Shown in pieces: positions 12,191-25,497 of a stretch of 64,000 nt of DNA (positions within the stretch are counted from its first letter, which is position 1; the number at the start of each line of letters is the position of its first letter). The stretch comes from Prinia subflava (taxonomy: Eukaryota > Chordata > Aves > Passeriformes > Cisticolidae): the NCBI RefSeq assembly GCF_021018805.1, contig NC_086250.1, positions 62,311,322 through 62,375,321 on the forward strand. Reading direction: 5' to 3'. Position numbers and translations under genes: made by a program. The notes beneath the pieces are model-generated. The model was not told where the DNA came from and did not search any database. It was given only the letters and a program-made list of their open reading frames with translations.

Positions 12191-15142
12191 ATATTACCAG
12201 TAAAGACAAAGGCAAAGAAGACACTGGCAACTGAAATTGTTTGTGGCCTTTGTCACTAGGTCACCCACCTTGCAGTAGTGTCAAGACAGGATCTCCACTG
12301 CCTGACTGGTACCCAAACCTGTGTGCTGTTTGAGCTTTCGTGTTGGGTATGATATGACTCCACTGGCTTCACTGCTTTCCATTGCTCTGGAGACAGATGC
12401 ACCACAGATTCCTGAATTTACGTACCTGAAAGTGGATGTGACTTCTACCCTTGGTTTTTGTGCTCAAGTGATTCATGAAGTAAGACAGAAGACTTATTGC
12501 AAGGCTCTCCAATAATATTAATCTTGCATTCCAGATTCTTCTAGTAGAATTGCTTAGCTACTTTTTAGCCAGTCATCTCTACATTTCATGCTAAGCTCTG
12601 TCTTTTCCAGGCTAACATGGAAGCGTTAGAGTTATAACTGGCATTTTGTAAAATGTAAAGTATACATTAATTAAGCACATATCACTTGTTTGGTGTAAAA
12701 CAATCAGTTACCAGGTTACTATGACTAACCAACTTTTGCTAAGCTCCTTTTGCATAGTTCTCAAGTTATCTCCATATCGACAGTTAGTCTTTGATCAAAA
12801 ACATGTTCTAAAGCCTTACTGCTGCTGAGATCCTTTTTTCTTGTTTCTGAAAGACAGGTAAGTTGTTCACTACTTTGTGCTTTTCCACAGGAGCTCATGT
12901 TTGGTAGATTTACTAAAAGCCCCTGTGATTATGTGGCAGCAGTTTCAATATTCCTGAATATACATTGATTAAGTATTCTTACCCATATAAATGATTACAT
13001 TTCATCTGATATTCCTCTAGCGCTTGCTTCTCCAGGATTCTGGTACTATTTTATTCCTCACAAAGGATTGTTAGACTAAATTTTGTGTTTTCTTACTGGA
13101 GCAGATTTTCAGTTGATCATACAGAGAAAATTACCTGTACTTACAGAAAATAACACTCCTGTGACTTGCAATATACTACAAAGTGTTGGTTAATATAACT
13201 TCATTATGGAAAATGTGTCTTTTTGTTTTCTCTTGCTAACCTAGATTAGCATCTTGTGGTTCATGCCAAGTAAAAAGAATAGGCTTGCAGGCAAGCCAAT
13301 ACTGATTTAACACTGTCTTTTCCAGTTTGCTTATCCTTCCAGTCAGCTTTATGTACCTTAATGACCTGTCTCCTACCAATTTTACTGAGAGTTTCACCTT
13401 AAAGTCAATATTTTGGCTCATCTCATATGTGAGTGACAAAGCTCCCTGTCCTTCCTTGCCTCTCTACACATTTCTGTTAGAAAAACAACTTTAACTTATC
13501 CTGCCAACAACTTCATTCTCTTTCTTTCTGTAGTTATACCACTTTGTCTCTTCTTTTTGTGTGAAGGAAAACTTTCTTAACAGTTCATTTGGCCTGGAAG
13601 AAAAAAACCTCACACCAATTCACTTTGCTAGGCTATAAAACCAGCTGGCTCCCCCATGAATTTGAGAATGGTATTTGGACAAGCTGTGATCTGATCATTG
13701 CTGCACAGTGAGGACAGTAAAGAGTGTTGGGAAATTCTTTCTGCTTCCTGAATGATGGGGGATTTGCTTTAAATGTAATTTTATCAGAATAGATTGTTAC
13801 TGAACAATAGTGAGACCTCATGGGTGAAAATGTGATTACCAACTGCCAGCTACCTTTCTGCACTGTATTCATCTGTATCACTGGGTAACAACACACTGAT
13901 AACCATGCATGCAGTTTCTTAAATGTTGAGAAAATATATACCTGAAAATGCTCAATAATTTTCTGTATGAGACAAGTTGAACAAGTACTATGTGATTTTA
14001 CAGTGATAAACCTGGTATTCGGGATGATCTCGTAAATGTTGATATAAATTTTTTTATTAAATCTCTTTTATATTGCAATTAAAGGCAAGATGAAGTGCTT
14101 TGGTGTAATAATTTTACAGTCTTTCTGGATGTATTCAGCTACCTACTGAAAAGAAAAACTAATTTGGACTCCTTTGTTGAAGATGGTGAAGATTTCAGTT
14201 TCATACAGATGATTATAAATAGTGAATTATAATTGACACAAAACTACAATAACTTCATCTGAGTTTCAGATGCTCTTGAAAGATGTAAAAAGCTTGAAAA
14301 CAGTCATGGATCTGCTGCTCTGCAATGTGAGTAGCTTTTTTAAAAAGCATACAAATTCCCTCTTGATATTTATAGAGAGGAAAGCTGGCAAATAAAAACT
14401 TCAGCATGAAAATCATCAAAGAAAAGAAAAAAGAACTGGTGTGCTAACAGTTATTCAATGTATAAACCCTACTGGTTTATGCAAAACCAGTCCAATGTTA
14501 TATTTAATTTAGGATCCCTGTCCAACTTGTGTAGGACTAGAAAAACTTTGATAGGATTGTCAAAACAGCCTTTTTTTTTAATATAGGATGCCTGTTTTAG
14601 CTGTTCACTTAGCATGCTAACACTGGGAAATCAAATATTGCTGTTTTCTAAAAATGTCATTGCCATTTTACAAGATCAGTGTTGACTCAGATACCCCAGA
14701 AATCTCTTGATTTTGAAGGTTTTTGCTTTTACATTTTTACAGCACAAGATAGTATGAGAGCAAGGAATTGGTGACAGAATTAAGATAGAATTAAATTCAG
14801 ATTTAAAAAAATGATTGCTTAAGCTTAGATTTGGGCATGAGCTATAGAGATACACTTGTATGCTAAAGAGTGAACACTAATATGAAAGTACACATAAAAC
14901 ACAGTACAACATAAATGAAAATTGGCTGAGAGAAAAAAAATACCTTTCCTTGCTCAAAATGCAAATCTATTATAAAAAGATTTGGCATAAGCATTCTACA
15001 ACCCCACAAAGATCATACACAATAAAATGGTGACTGGGCAGTCACGACTGTCAATCATCTTGAGAAATGACTTAAAAAAAGAAGAACAGCTAAAACATAA
15101 AATGAAGGACAACTAGTTTACAGAAAACAAAGGCTGAAGAAT

Positions 15143-15148
15143 ACTTGC
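15143..15148 (-). promoter_or_regulatory. Non-canonical GC 5' splice site (GCAAGT)
   Basis: The intron after the 42-nt exon begins GCAAGT. Apart from the T-to-C change at +2, positions +3 to +6 (AAGT) match U1 perfectly and the last exon base is G, as is usual in GC-AG introns. The matching acceptor is AG at 9844-9843. Confidence 0.88.
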
Positions 15149-15190
15149 CAGAGGAATCCGCTCGAAAACCAGTCCTGGGCAGCACTTGTT
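15149..15190 (-). CDS. MAGI2: MAGI2 42-nt cassette exon with GC donor
   Basis: Acceptor cctattcag is followed by 42 nt encoding QQVLPRTGFRADSS plus split codons at both ends. The matching human stretch is remembered as QQVPPRTSFRMDSSG. Entry and exit are both phase 1. Skipping joins C to GT and gives Arg (YESR-PDYKEL), an in-frame loss of 14 residues. From memory a mammalian MAGI2 isoform lacks exactly this segment, so alternative splicing is likely. The donor reads TCTG|GCAAGT: the intron starts with GC, not GT. No GT nearby would keep the frame to the next exon, whose first bases GTCCC require the exon to end on G. The segment is a linker without a recognisable domain. Confidence 0.93.
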
Positions 15191-18100
15191 CTGAATAGGA
15201 AAATGGGGAATTAAAGGTGAAATACATTTCTCAAGTTATTTAAAGATGCAGCATCAATTTCTGCTGTGTTTTGAATTACTAAAATGCATTTTCTATTTTT
15301 AATGACATTTTTTTTTCTCCTCCCCTCCTTCTTTACTTTCCATGAGGTACATGTACATATTCCTGCTAGATTAAGACCTCCCTGGCCCTTTCTGTGCAGA
15401 GTGAAAAAGATGGTGAGGTGGTAACATTTCTTTAACACAATGTTCTGATGAAGATAAAATTTTTAGTTTTGTTAAAATTTTGAAAAATAGTGACAATATT
15501 TGTGCTTATTCAAGTACAGCAATAAAAGGAGAAGTTTAATGGGTGTGTTTGGATGACTTGACCTCAGATGACTTGACTCCTGCTTTGATACAACTCAATT
15601 GCAAACTGTCTTTTCTCATCAAGAGGAAGATTCCTCTAGAGGGATATATGTTTCCAATAAGAACAACTGATTGTACACGAAGATAAATGCACGTAAATCC
15701 CTTTAACATATTTTTTATGCAGGGAGTTTCAAAGTATTTACATTTCACTATATGAAGTGCAGCAAATAACTCTTATTTTCATATAAAACTACTTTGATTG
15801 CATTAGAGGAATCTGGATGAAGCTGATGTAGCTGAATTCAGTCGTGCTTCCTTTGCTAATTTTGAAATGTTCTGAACAAGAATTTCTGTTTTATTATTTT
15901 GGCAGCGTCCAGAGCGAATTGCAAAACATTCCAACCTGGAAGTGATTTCTATTGGCCTACACACAACAAAGGGGCAAATAAGCGATGGCATTTATGTGAC
16001 TATAAGCCACAATATCACACCATGCATATTTCATGCTATAAAGGAGATAAGTTATTTCACAAGAGCATTTGTAGGACAGTGATGCAACCTATGAGTATAT
16101 ATTATCTTCCTAAGACAGAGGGGTGAGAGACATAACACAGCATTTCCTCTGTGGGAAGCCGTGTGCTTTGAGAGTTTAGACTAAAGCCACCTGCCTTCTG
16201 CTTCCTAAAGGCAGCACGGGCTGCAAGGGCAGCAGCTGAGCGATTCAGAGTTCACCTGACATAGTACTGAACAAGTTGTTGTAGGGCAAAGGTATTTTCC
16301 AAAAGATGTCTCCCAAGAATGCAGATTTTTTTGGTAAGGATATTTAGATAACAGCCTTGTCCTGTCCAAATCTAGGTCCACTGAATGGGAACATCCATTT
16401 GGATTTGGTGTTCCTGTTGCATTTGTGTTTACTGTCTGTGTTGAGTTGTGTCACATGGGCTATGCTGTTTGATTTTATAGGTGGCTGCATGTCTTCACTT
16501 TGATGGTTAAAGGAGACAATTCCTTCACACATTTCAGATGTTGTACAGTGATTTGGGATCCTTCAGGTGTGATGTGCAATCACACACCTATAAATGTAAA
16601 AATTCCACCAGCACAGCTCCTGAAAACCAAAACCATTGAAACTGATGCTGCTCCACTGCCGACTTGGAGAAATGATTTTTTTACTCACAACCTTTCAAGA
16701 TTGTAATGGAATTCTTACAAGAGACAAAATTATTTTAATACAGAGAAAGCAATTTCATCTTGATAGTCTCAATAAGCTTTTGGGTTTGAAGATACACAAG
16801 TTTTTCTCTTGGTCACTCAGCTAGAATTGCTCTTCAGAGCTGCTGTAAGATTTCCTCTTAAGCTTCTTACTCTGTTTCCATTTCTGCTTCCAGTCACTCT
16901 AATATCACCCAGAACTGGTCTCAAGCAGCAAAGTGAAAGAATCACCACCATTCTCAAACAGTGACCAATTAGGGACAACTTGCTCTGTTAAGACAGCCAG
17001 CCCTATATTTTAAGTAAGTTAGCAGTGTCCTTTCTGGGAACTGTTATTTGTGGTCAAGAAAAAGTGCCTGTCAATGGTTTCCTTCAAAGCTAATCTCATG
17101 AAGTCTTCTGATATGGCTTTTGTTCCTTTGCCTTGCAGAACTTCATGTAGATTCTCGAAGTGTTAATTAAAATCTTGTAATCAACCATTCAGCACCTAGC
17201 ATGTGTTTTCACTGTAGTTTAGGAATTCACACATACAGAAATTGGAACTGTGCTATGCTGAAGATGCTGAATCAAACCCTAAAGTTTTTAACTATCTGAT
17301 CACCAGAAAGATAAACCGAGGTGCAGATCTGTGGTTTTGGAAACCATAGCAAAGCAATATTTGTATTAGGAAGAACCTGCTGTCAGCAGTATGGGTCTCT
17401 CAGCAGCACATATAATTGTGATAATGTCACTGACACTTCAGAAAACAACACCTGTGCTCCTGCCACAGCAAACTGTTAGCAAATAGCAGAAAACATCAAA
17501 AGAAGAAAGATCTGTACAGAACCTTTAACATAGAGGAAGGGACTGAATTAGCACTATCTCCATCTGCAATATGCAGAGATAAGTAGTTTTTATCAAAACT
17601 CACCAAATTCTGTGCTCAAAGACCCTACAGAAAAGCAACTTCCAACAGAGGAGGAAGGACTGCTGGGCCTGGTCCTCAGCTGAGCAGAATGCACGTCCTT
17701 TGTGCACATCCTGGTGCCTTCTATTACTAAGGATAAATTGAGCTGGTAATTTTACCAGAATACTGAGAGACTCCAGTGAGCTTTGTTTTATAGAAATATG
17801 TCAGTTAGGTTTATAGGAAACTAACCTTACGCAAGCTAATTCGAAACTTTCCATTTATTTATTATTAAATTAATTTTGACATTTTCTAAACTTTTAATAG
17901 ATTTTAAAAAATATATTAGATCTCCTGCCTCCACCTCATAAGAAATGAGGTAGAAGAATAAGTTTTGGAGAGGTGAGGACAAAGAGACAAGCCTACCCAA
18001 CACTGCCACGGGGAAGAGGCATTCAAAGTGTTGGAAGTTTTAAAATGATGACATAAGATTTTTGTAGTCTCCCTATGATTCCTTTTTTGTCAAACATCTG

Positions 18101-18404
18101 CAGATGCATTGCCATGAGTATTTGTAGTCTTTCATGTGAAATAGGAATGAAGTACCTACAAAGTAGAGCTTGAAAATATAATAAAACATTTGTTACATTC
18201 ACTAATATAATTTCTTTTTGGTTCAGCTAAGTTGTCCTAAAAACAAGAATCAAGAAAGTAAAACTAAGAAATCTTCTGAACTGTTATTTGTATATAACTG
18301 TAATTAAAGTAAATCTCCACCACAGTGATGACTCCCTGTGCTCTGGAGAACAAGGATGCAGCTGTGCATTTTGAGATGTCTTGCCATACATCAAGATGTG
18401 GGGA

Positions 18405-18462
18405 TTGGAAGTAGATCCTTCCAATCCAAACCATTCTATGGCAATCATTATATGATTCTTTG
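18405..18462 (+). mobile_element. Eroded CR1 3' terminus
   Basis: The text tagatccttccaatccaaac followed by cattctatggcaatcattat and atgattct resembles the CR1 3' end (cttccaacccaaaccattctatgattc) with a short internal insertion. Upstream CR1 sequence is too decayed to follow. Confidence 0.55.
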
Positions 18463-21364
18463 CATGTCAGATGAATGCAAAGCAAAGATTAATTTTGCTA
18501 ATAGAAGACAGAACGGTAAAAATCTTGCATATCTGCCTTCATGTTTAGTCTAAAATTAATTACACTCATAGATTTATTTAATTTTCATTCATTCATTTTA
18601 AACTGAAAACTGTAAAATATTTGTGAAAATAGACAATCAATAAATGAGACCTGGGACATAATGCTGATTTATATGAAATCAGTGGTGAAAATAGCAGGAT
18701 TCTTTGCTGTCAAGATACAGCCATAGGAGCACAATTCACCCACAACATGACACAAGGATATTTTTATTTACACCAGGAGAGCCACTGGTATTCCCTGGAG
18801 GAAGAATTATGCTGATGAAAGGTAGGGACAATATTTGATATTTGTTTTCCATATTCTGTTCTTTTCTGGATCAGCTTTCGTTGAATGCTAAATACATGGA
18901 ACAAAACCAGCACAAGAGAACATCTATATTTCAGCATATGAGTACTAGCCATGCTTTAGGTAAATGGGAGTTCCACAAGTGAGAAGAATGAGTGTGATTA
19001 TGCTGCAATGTCCTTTCCAAAGCTGTGCAAGCAGCAGTTTGGCACAGCTCATAGGCACTGCAGCACCCACTTGTCTCATGCACCTGTGGCCAACTCCCCT
19101 ACGCCTACAAGTCAGATCTGTTAAATTTTTACTTCGACTCTTAAGTACATGCTGTCACTTTGCAGATCAAAATCTATTTGTATACCTTTTAGTAAAGTGT
19201 AAATTGTTAAAGAGAAAGAAACACTGCATCTTTAACACCGCCATCAGCTGTAAAACTGACACTTCATATTAGCAGAGGTCATTAGGGACCTACTTTGCAA
19301 TCCAGCAATCAAAATCATTTTACATCCATGGTACTGTGATGATTATATACTCATAATTCCATTTGAAAATGCTTTTGGTTTCACTGTCAGTTCATATAAG
19401 CAACAAATCCATTTAGTCATGGTGAGTAATTCTTTCTGCAGTGATGAACAATACAAAACCATTTGACATTAGTCTGCTAAATTTCCTCTCCTTTTATTGT
19501 ATATCATCTCTTATTAAAAAGAAATGCTTATATTCCTTTAGTAATAGAAGTTCTTAGATCCTCTCCTTGCTGTTGCTTCGGGTAGCAATAGATTGAAGGA
19601 AAAAATCAACATGGACTGTTTGGAGATTGCTTTGAGAAATTCCCTTCCTATACATCAGTTGTTCATACTCTAGGTCAAGGAGGAGTTTGATGATAATAGA
19701 CCTTAATTAGGAATTTCCCAATACTTTTATTTACTAAGTGAAGGTAGGCATGACTTGCTGACATAAGGGGCACTAACTGGTGAATATAAATATTGAAAGA
19801 TATGAGATATGCAAGAAAGGTTTGAAACTAGAACCTGATTTTCTAGTTTACAGTCCCAAAGCCTTCCCCCATACAAAATCTCCTTTATGCAATAGTTCAG
19901 AATATTAAGTATTAAATGCTATCATAGTTCAGCATATATATGCATCTGTAAATGGATGTGTATACATATATGTTAAAGCACCATAATCAACATATGATTT
20001 CTTTTTAGACTAAAAACGAGCAAAAATAGGAAAAAATGTTAGAGGTATTTTTTTTCTCAGAAAAATACTGCTTGAAAAAATTGGCAGTACCAATCATGTG
20101 AAAAATTTCCTTAAATTTTTAATATTTTCAGTCTTTAATTTTAAACTGTAGCTCTTCAGCCAACAAGCACTGGCAGGAAAATTCTGCTTAGCTGTAGACT
20201 AAAAAACCCTCAGGTGGAAATGCATTCAGTGCTAGACACCTAATAGTTTTTTTTATGTTTCATGAGTATCAAATTTAGAAAACATCGATTGCCTTAGTAT
20301 TTTTCTGCAAAACTGATATTTCTGTAGTTACACATTATGGATCAGTATAATGCTGTCTGATGAATATTTCCTACTTTAACACATAGCTGTGCTGAAAACC
20401 TGGAGTGATCCTCCAGAGAAAAGGTAGCCCGTGGATATGAATTGAATTGCTTTTCTGTGACCCTTACAGAAAGGTATTTATAAGTCGGCCTAAGAATGGA
20501 TCTTATTCTGTGGAAGCTAATTATGCAAATACGTTTGTTATTTACATATTTCACAGGTGTCGGTGAACTTTGGTTTTTGGTTGTTTTCCAATTTTTTTAA
20601 ATCTCTGGCAGTAAAAAAAAAATACATAAAACAGATGATTTGAAAGGAACTTGAGAAATTCAAAATACTGTGGTCAGAGGAGAAAATAACATGGGAGATT
20701 TGAAAGAAAGTAACCTTATCACTGGCTTATCTCATTCCTTCTACTGGCACTTCTGTGTCACATCACCAGCCTTGGCTAACTGAAAGACAAATGTAACCCA
20801 ACCAATGTAAAAAAAAAGATTTGCCTCTTTCCTTAGAGGAATATAACATCAAATTTCTATTATAACTAGAGAAATATTACGGCATTATGACTCCCAACAG
20901 CTTTTAGACTCTTGGTTGACTAATGTCTGCCTACAGGGGTGTCTGAACAAAGTTTTTATAAACTGTGAATCTACAATAAACAAAGTTCAATATAAAATAT
21001 AAGATAGGATAAGGAGAATTTATAAAAGCAAAATTTAAAATTCAGGTGAATGAAGTCTCCTAATGATATCTCGAGGGTTCCAGTTACATCTGTAACACTA
21101 TGCCTCATATGAAGTCATAATTTTTTCATTAATAGGAAATTCCTGTTCTGATGTTCCATTTTCTACCCAACCTGGTTATCAGAAGAGTCACACTGTCACT
21201 TAGAATCTAAGAGTTTTTGTAAGGAGAAGGGAGCTAAAGGTTTTGCTTTGAATTAATAGTAGGACAGAAAAAAGGAAAAAGTATCCAGCTGAGAAGAAAG
21301 TTATGTTGGTATTCTTCACCATGGAGAGGAAATAAGGAGAGAGGGTGGAAGAGAGTAAAAATAA

Positions 21365-21428
21365 AACCTCCAAGACCAAAACAAAAAAGCAAAAAACCAA
21401 ACAAAACTGAAACAAAACAAAACAAACC
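21365..21428. repeat. A/C-rich low-complexity run
   Basis: Units such as caaaacaaaaaagc and gaaacaaaacaaaacaaacc. It underlies the Phe/Cys/Val-rich minus-strand ORFs nearby, which are compositional artefacts. Confidence 0.8.
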
Positions 21429-24400
21429 AGAGAGATACAGTAAAGGAAGAAAGCATAAACCAATTTCCCATCTTTTGCTTTAAAGCAGTAGCTTTAGATG
21501 ATGTGGTAGTCCTCCTTAGTATTTGGAAACCCCTCATGCTCCTTTTTTATCTCCTTGGAGCTTTGAGCATAGGTGATAGGTGACAGCAGAGGCTGGTGAC
21601 AGCTAGGAAGGAAGAGCTGGCGGGCAACAACTGAATCATGACAAACAATTTTCAGAGGTACTGTGACTTCCAAAATAAAGTTGCACCCTGTTCTTGTACT
21701 AATGCATCATTTGACTGACTCTATGAAACTATTTCCCATGCAGATGTGGCAGCGCTTTGTAATTCATATGTAATCATTACAAACTGAAATCTTCCCATCA
21801 CAGGGTCTTGCAGGTTCTTCATGTTCCTTAGGTGGAAAAACATTCCTATAGAATGAAAATCATACTTTTTCATTGAGACTTCCTGCTTGAAATCCCATTC
21901 TTGCTATCGTTAGGTAGGGATGAGCTAGAGGCAACACATTGGTCTAGTTCTTGCTCTGCTTTGAGTCATGTTGCTTGTGCTCCTCACAGAACTACCCTGC
22001 TTTTCATAACTTGCTTCACTCCCTCTCTGGCTGGGAAGCAGGAGGCTTTTATGAGGCCCTGGTGAGAGCTGACTGGGGGGAACCCTATGATAAAAGGCTC
22101 TGTAGAAGTTCAGAACTATAGAAGTACAAAAATGAACTGTTTAGTAACAGAGTCTCACAATGGGAGAAACAAAAATTTTGCACTCTCTTTCTTTTTGAAT
22201 TTTCCAGGTCATGATTGTTCACTTCTCTGCCCTATTTTTAGAAGATGATGATGAAAAGAAGGTCTTGCCAGATAAGGAGATAAGACAAGCTTGCTTTGAG
22301 ATAAGAAGTACTTAAAAAAACCTCAAGTAGCTGAACTTTCCCTGTGCACTTTTAGGGTAAGTTCTTCCCAAAGATAACCAACCTGACACTGCCAAATGGC
22401 AGGAAACACTGTTGTCTTGAAACTCTCCCTCACAGATACTCAAATTAGATGACACTTGACTCAGAAATGGATTTCCTTCCTGTTGTTTCCATCTTCAGGA
22501 AACAGGGCAACTATGCGGAGCTAAGGCTTGACAAATTGAATTTGCTAAAATGTGTCCTTATGGCATTCATGAAACAAAAATGTCAGGGAGAATAGAGATC
22601 TTTGGAGGCAGCTATTTATAAATAAGGGATATGAATGAATACAGACAAGATCTGGTCGGGAACAGTGGAACCAAGTCTTAGATAAAATGTTGAGGGGATA
22701 GTGGTGAAAGAAGATAAGAAATTTAAGTTTCCAGGATTAGCTGGAAGATGGGACACTGCTGGAAATCTAGGATAAGGTTACTGCAGTCTTGTTTTTTATC
22801 CCTTCCTTTCTTGTTTTGGGTCTAGCAGCTTTACAGTTTTTAATTCTTTGTTTTTCTAGGCAGCTAGCTGAAAACATCTCACATACAGTTTCCAGTTGCC
22901 TTTTGGACAGAAATCAAATGTAGTTACACCATTTAAACTCAGGCTTTAGCATAACTCCAACCCATGTATTAGATGCTCTTCCTGTGGTAAAGTGTGTACT
23001 CCTTAACACAGTAGATCATATAAGTAAAAGATAAGAGTTCATGTTTGTCAAAGAAATGCTCAGAAAACTTGAAGAAAGCACCCATGAATATTGAATGGTG
23101 TAAGATATCTTGTAATGCAGTATATAATCTTTTGGGGTTTAGTGAGTCTTTGTAGTTGACATCAGGTCTATATTCCCACAGTTTTGTGAAGGGCATTCCC
23201 CAGTAAGATCAAGCCTATACTGGGGATCAGGATGAAAGAAAATGCTATATAAATATGTATGTCATATATCCATATGGCATTTATAGTATTTTCTTAATTG
23301 TCTCACAGAGCTATTTGTTTCCATGCAGGAGGTCTGCACTCTTGGCCTGATGACTTTAACCACAGAAGATGGTGCTGACTGCTGAGTGGAAAGATTTTTG
23401 TTCAACTATATAACTTCCAAAGCTATAGATATGGGAAATGATTATTTGCAAAGGATTTTCTGTTTGTTAGAGCTTTATACAAAGCCAAGAGCTTTTTAAG
23501 TAGAGAAGCTGAACTAGATAAAATCCTTTCTAACTATGGAATGGATTCCTTTCCTTAATTTATCATATACCAAATTTTATAACTTTGGGGAATAACATTT
23601 CAGTTCAAACAAACGTTTTTATTTATATATTAGTCTAGCCCTTATTGCACAAGGGAAAGACGGGAGATGTCTGAAAACTACTTCCAATCTTTGCTCAAAA
23701 CTAGACCTACTTCTTTCAAACCTATTTGGCCTAGTCCACATAGTATCCTGATCTCTACTTTAATGAGTTTTACAATTAAAAAATTATAGTCTCTTTTTGT
23801 ACATTGTCTTGGGAATACCAGCCAACATGGACTACATGGTGTTTGTAAATATACTGGAAAGTTTAGTTTCTGTGATTAAGTTTAGTTTCTGTGAGTTTAT
23901 AATTGAAGATTAAATACCTTTTTAGAGGGGTCTAAGTAAGTTCTCCAATCCATATTTAGGGCAATTAAGATACCTGGTATTCCTCAAAAAAACCCAGTGA
24001 TTTATTTAGAGTACGTAGAGTTAAATTTGGGATCTTAATTTCAGGCACTTGGTAAATAAATAGGAAACATCAACAAATATCTAAAAAAAAATCTGGATTA
24101 TGGGAAGTGAGTTTTAGGGTGACAATCTGTACTGAGAAGTGTTCCACTAATAGGATCAGAGTGGCAGAAGATGGTGGCACTGGCCACAGTGGCAAAGAAC
24201 TGAGCAGTATGAAATGCAGCTTCGAGACTAGATCAGGGTTTACTGAGAGTTATGTAAAATGAACTCTGGTGTTCTTCCAGCACATCTATTCTTGTGGGGA
24301 CTGGGAATACCAAAGCCAAAGAGGAGATGCTGATACTCTAACTAATGTACAGGCCAAGGCAAGTAGGAACAGTATGAACCCAGTGTTGGGAACAATAATG

Positions 24401-25307
24401 TATTTCCTTCAGACTATCACTTTGCTGAAGAATGTGAACATTCCAGGGCTCTGGGCCCAACTAATATTAATGGGCTGGTCTGAATCAGCTCCAATATCTT
24501 ATGTGTAATTTATACCATATTTTGATCTATAGGCTCAAGTATTTTACAAAATGAATTGTAAGGCGGCATGTGCAAGTAATGGCAGGGGTGAAGAAGCTTT
24601 CACTAAAAAAGTAAACTATTTTAAAGACTTTATCTTAATAAGTGAAAAGGCTTCAGACAATTTAGAACAACATTTTTAGCTAAAATGTTCTTTACAAAAG
24701 GAGTAAATAAGTCTAAACCCTTTTATTCTTGTTGTCAAAAATATGGGATATATTTCCAAAACCATGAGAAATTAAATCAAGATGAGCATCATAATGGCTC
24801 AGTACTGTTTTGTATAGGCCTTCAGATAGTACTTTATGCTATGGGTTACTTTTTAACTAACAAGGACAATGTGAAAACTTGTCAAAGATATTTTATAAAA
24901 ACAAATACTTTTGAAGTTTCTTTAATAAACGTCACTTTGAAGTGAAAGTAGGTGAAATTCTTTTTTTCATTGATAAATTCACATCTTCCTATTGGTTGAT
25001 GATGAAAAAAAACCCACAGTAAAATGTGGTGGCACATATACTGTGCTTCACCAGTCAAAATGGGGAGATCAAAAATATAAGGAAAAAAACACCTATGAAA
25101 GCCAAATATTAGAAGCTAGGCAGGATCTAAGAAAATATGTAAGTGTACAATTGTTGAAACATTTACAATGGGCTCTATTTACTGGAACGAAATGTAGTTT
25201 CTTTAAATTAAAAAGATAATTACAGAAAATTATGTCAATAGTGACACATTAATAGGTAAAATTTTAGGTACTAAATGGTCAGCAGGGTCAAGAGAGCTTT
25301 CACTTAC

Positions 25308-25497
25308 GCCTACTTTCATAAATAGCTCTTGATTTCTCATACAGCTCATATGGGTCAGGTTTTCGTGGATCAAAGGCCTCTGTTGAATCAGGAAATGAAC
25401 TCCTGTGAAGAGTGGGTGGATAGGGAATATTCTGTGGCATAGCTGGAGCAGACACACTTGTTTGAGGGCTGCCTTGATTCTCCCATCGTTCCATCAT
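25308..25497 (-). CDS. MAGI2: MAGI2 exon: PDZ3-PDZ4 linker
   Basis: This 190-nt exon has 63 codons plus one base. It begins in phase 0 with ATGATGGAACGATGGGAG (MMERWE) and ends AGTAGGC|GTAAGT, leaving a C to be completed downstream. The peptide runs MMERWENQGSP, then a Pro/Ser-rich stretch (QNIPYPPTLHRSSFPDS), then the charged, likely helical PDPYELYEKSRAIYESR. This matches remembered human MAGI2, except that the start reads MME where human reads IMD. The segment is a flexible tether between PDZ3 and PDZ4 rather than a folded domain. The two leading ATGs are internal codons here. An N-terminal Met-Met start would need an intronic promoter, for which I see no evidence. Confidence 0.96.

Larger units (their letters stand above)
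15191..25307 (-). other. MAGI2 intron, 10.1 kb
   Basis: GT donor at 25307 and AG acceptor at 15192-15191. It contains an eroded CR1 3' terminus near 18405-18462 and an A/C-rich run near 21365-21428. The rest is AT-rich DNA with no recognised gene; ORFs here are short and overlap randomly. Confidence 0.88.

Noticed and set aside
21200..21537. Hydrophobic minus-strand ORFs resembling membrane proteins
   Set aside because: Phe/Leu/Val/Cys richness comes from reading an A/C/G-rich strand in reverse. The frames overlap each other and lack splice context.
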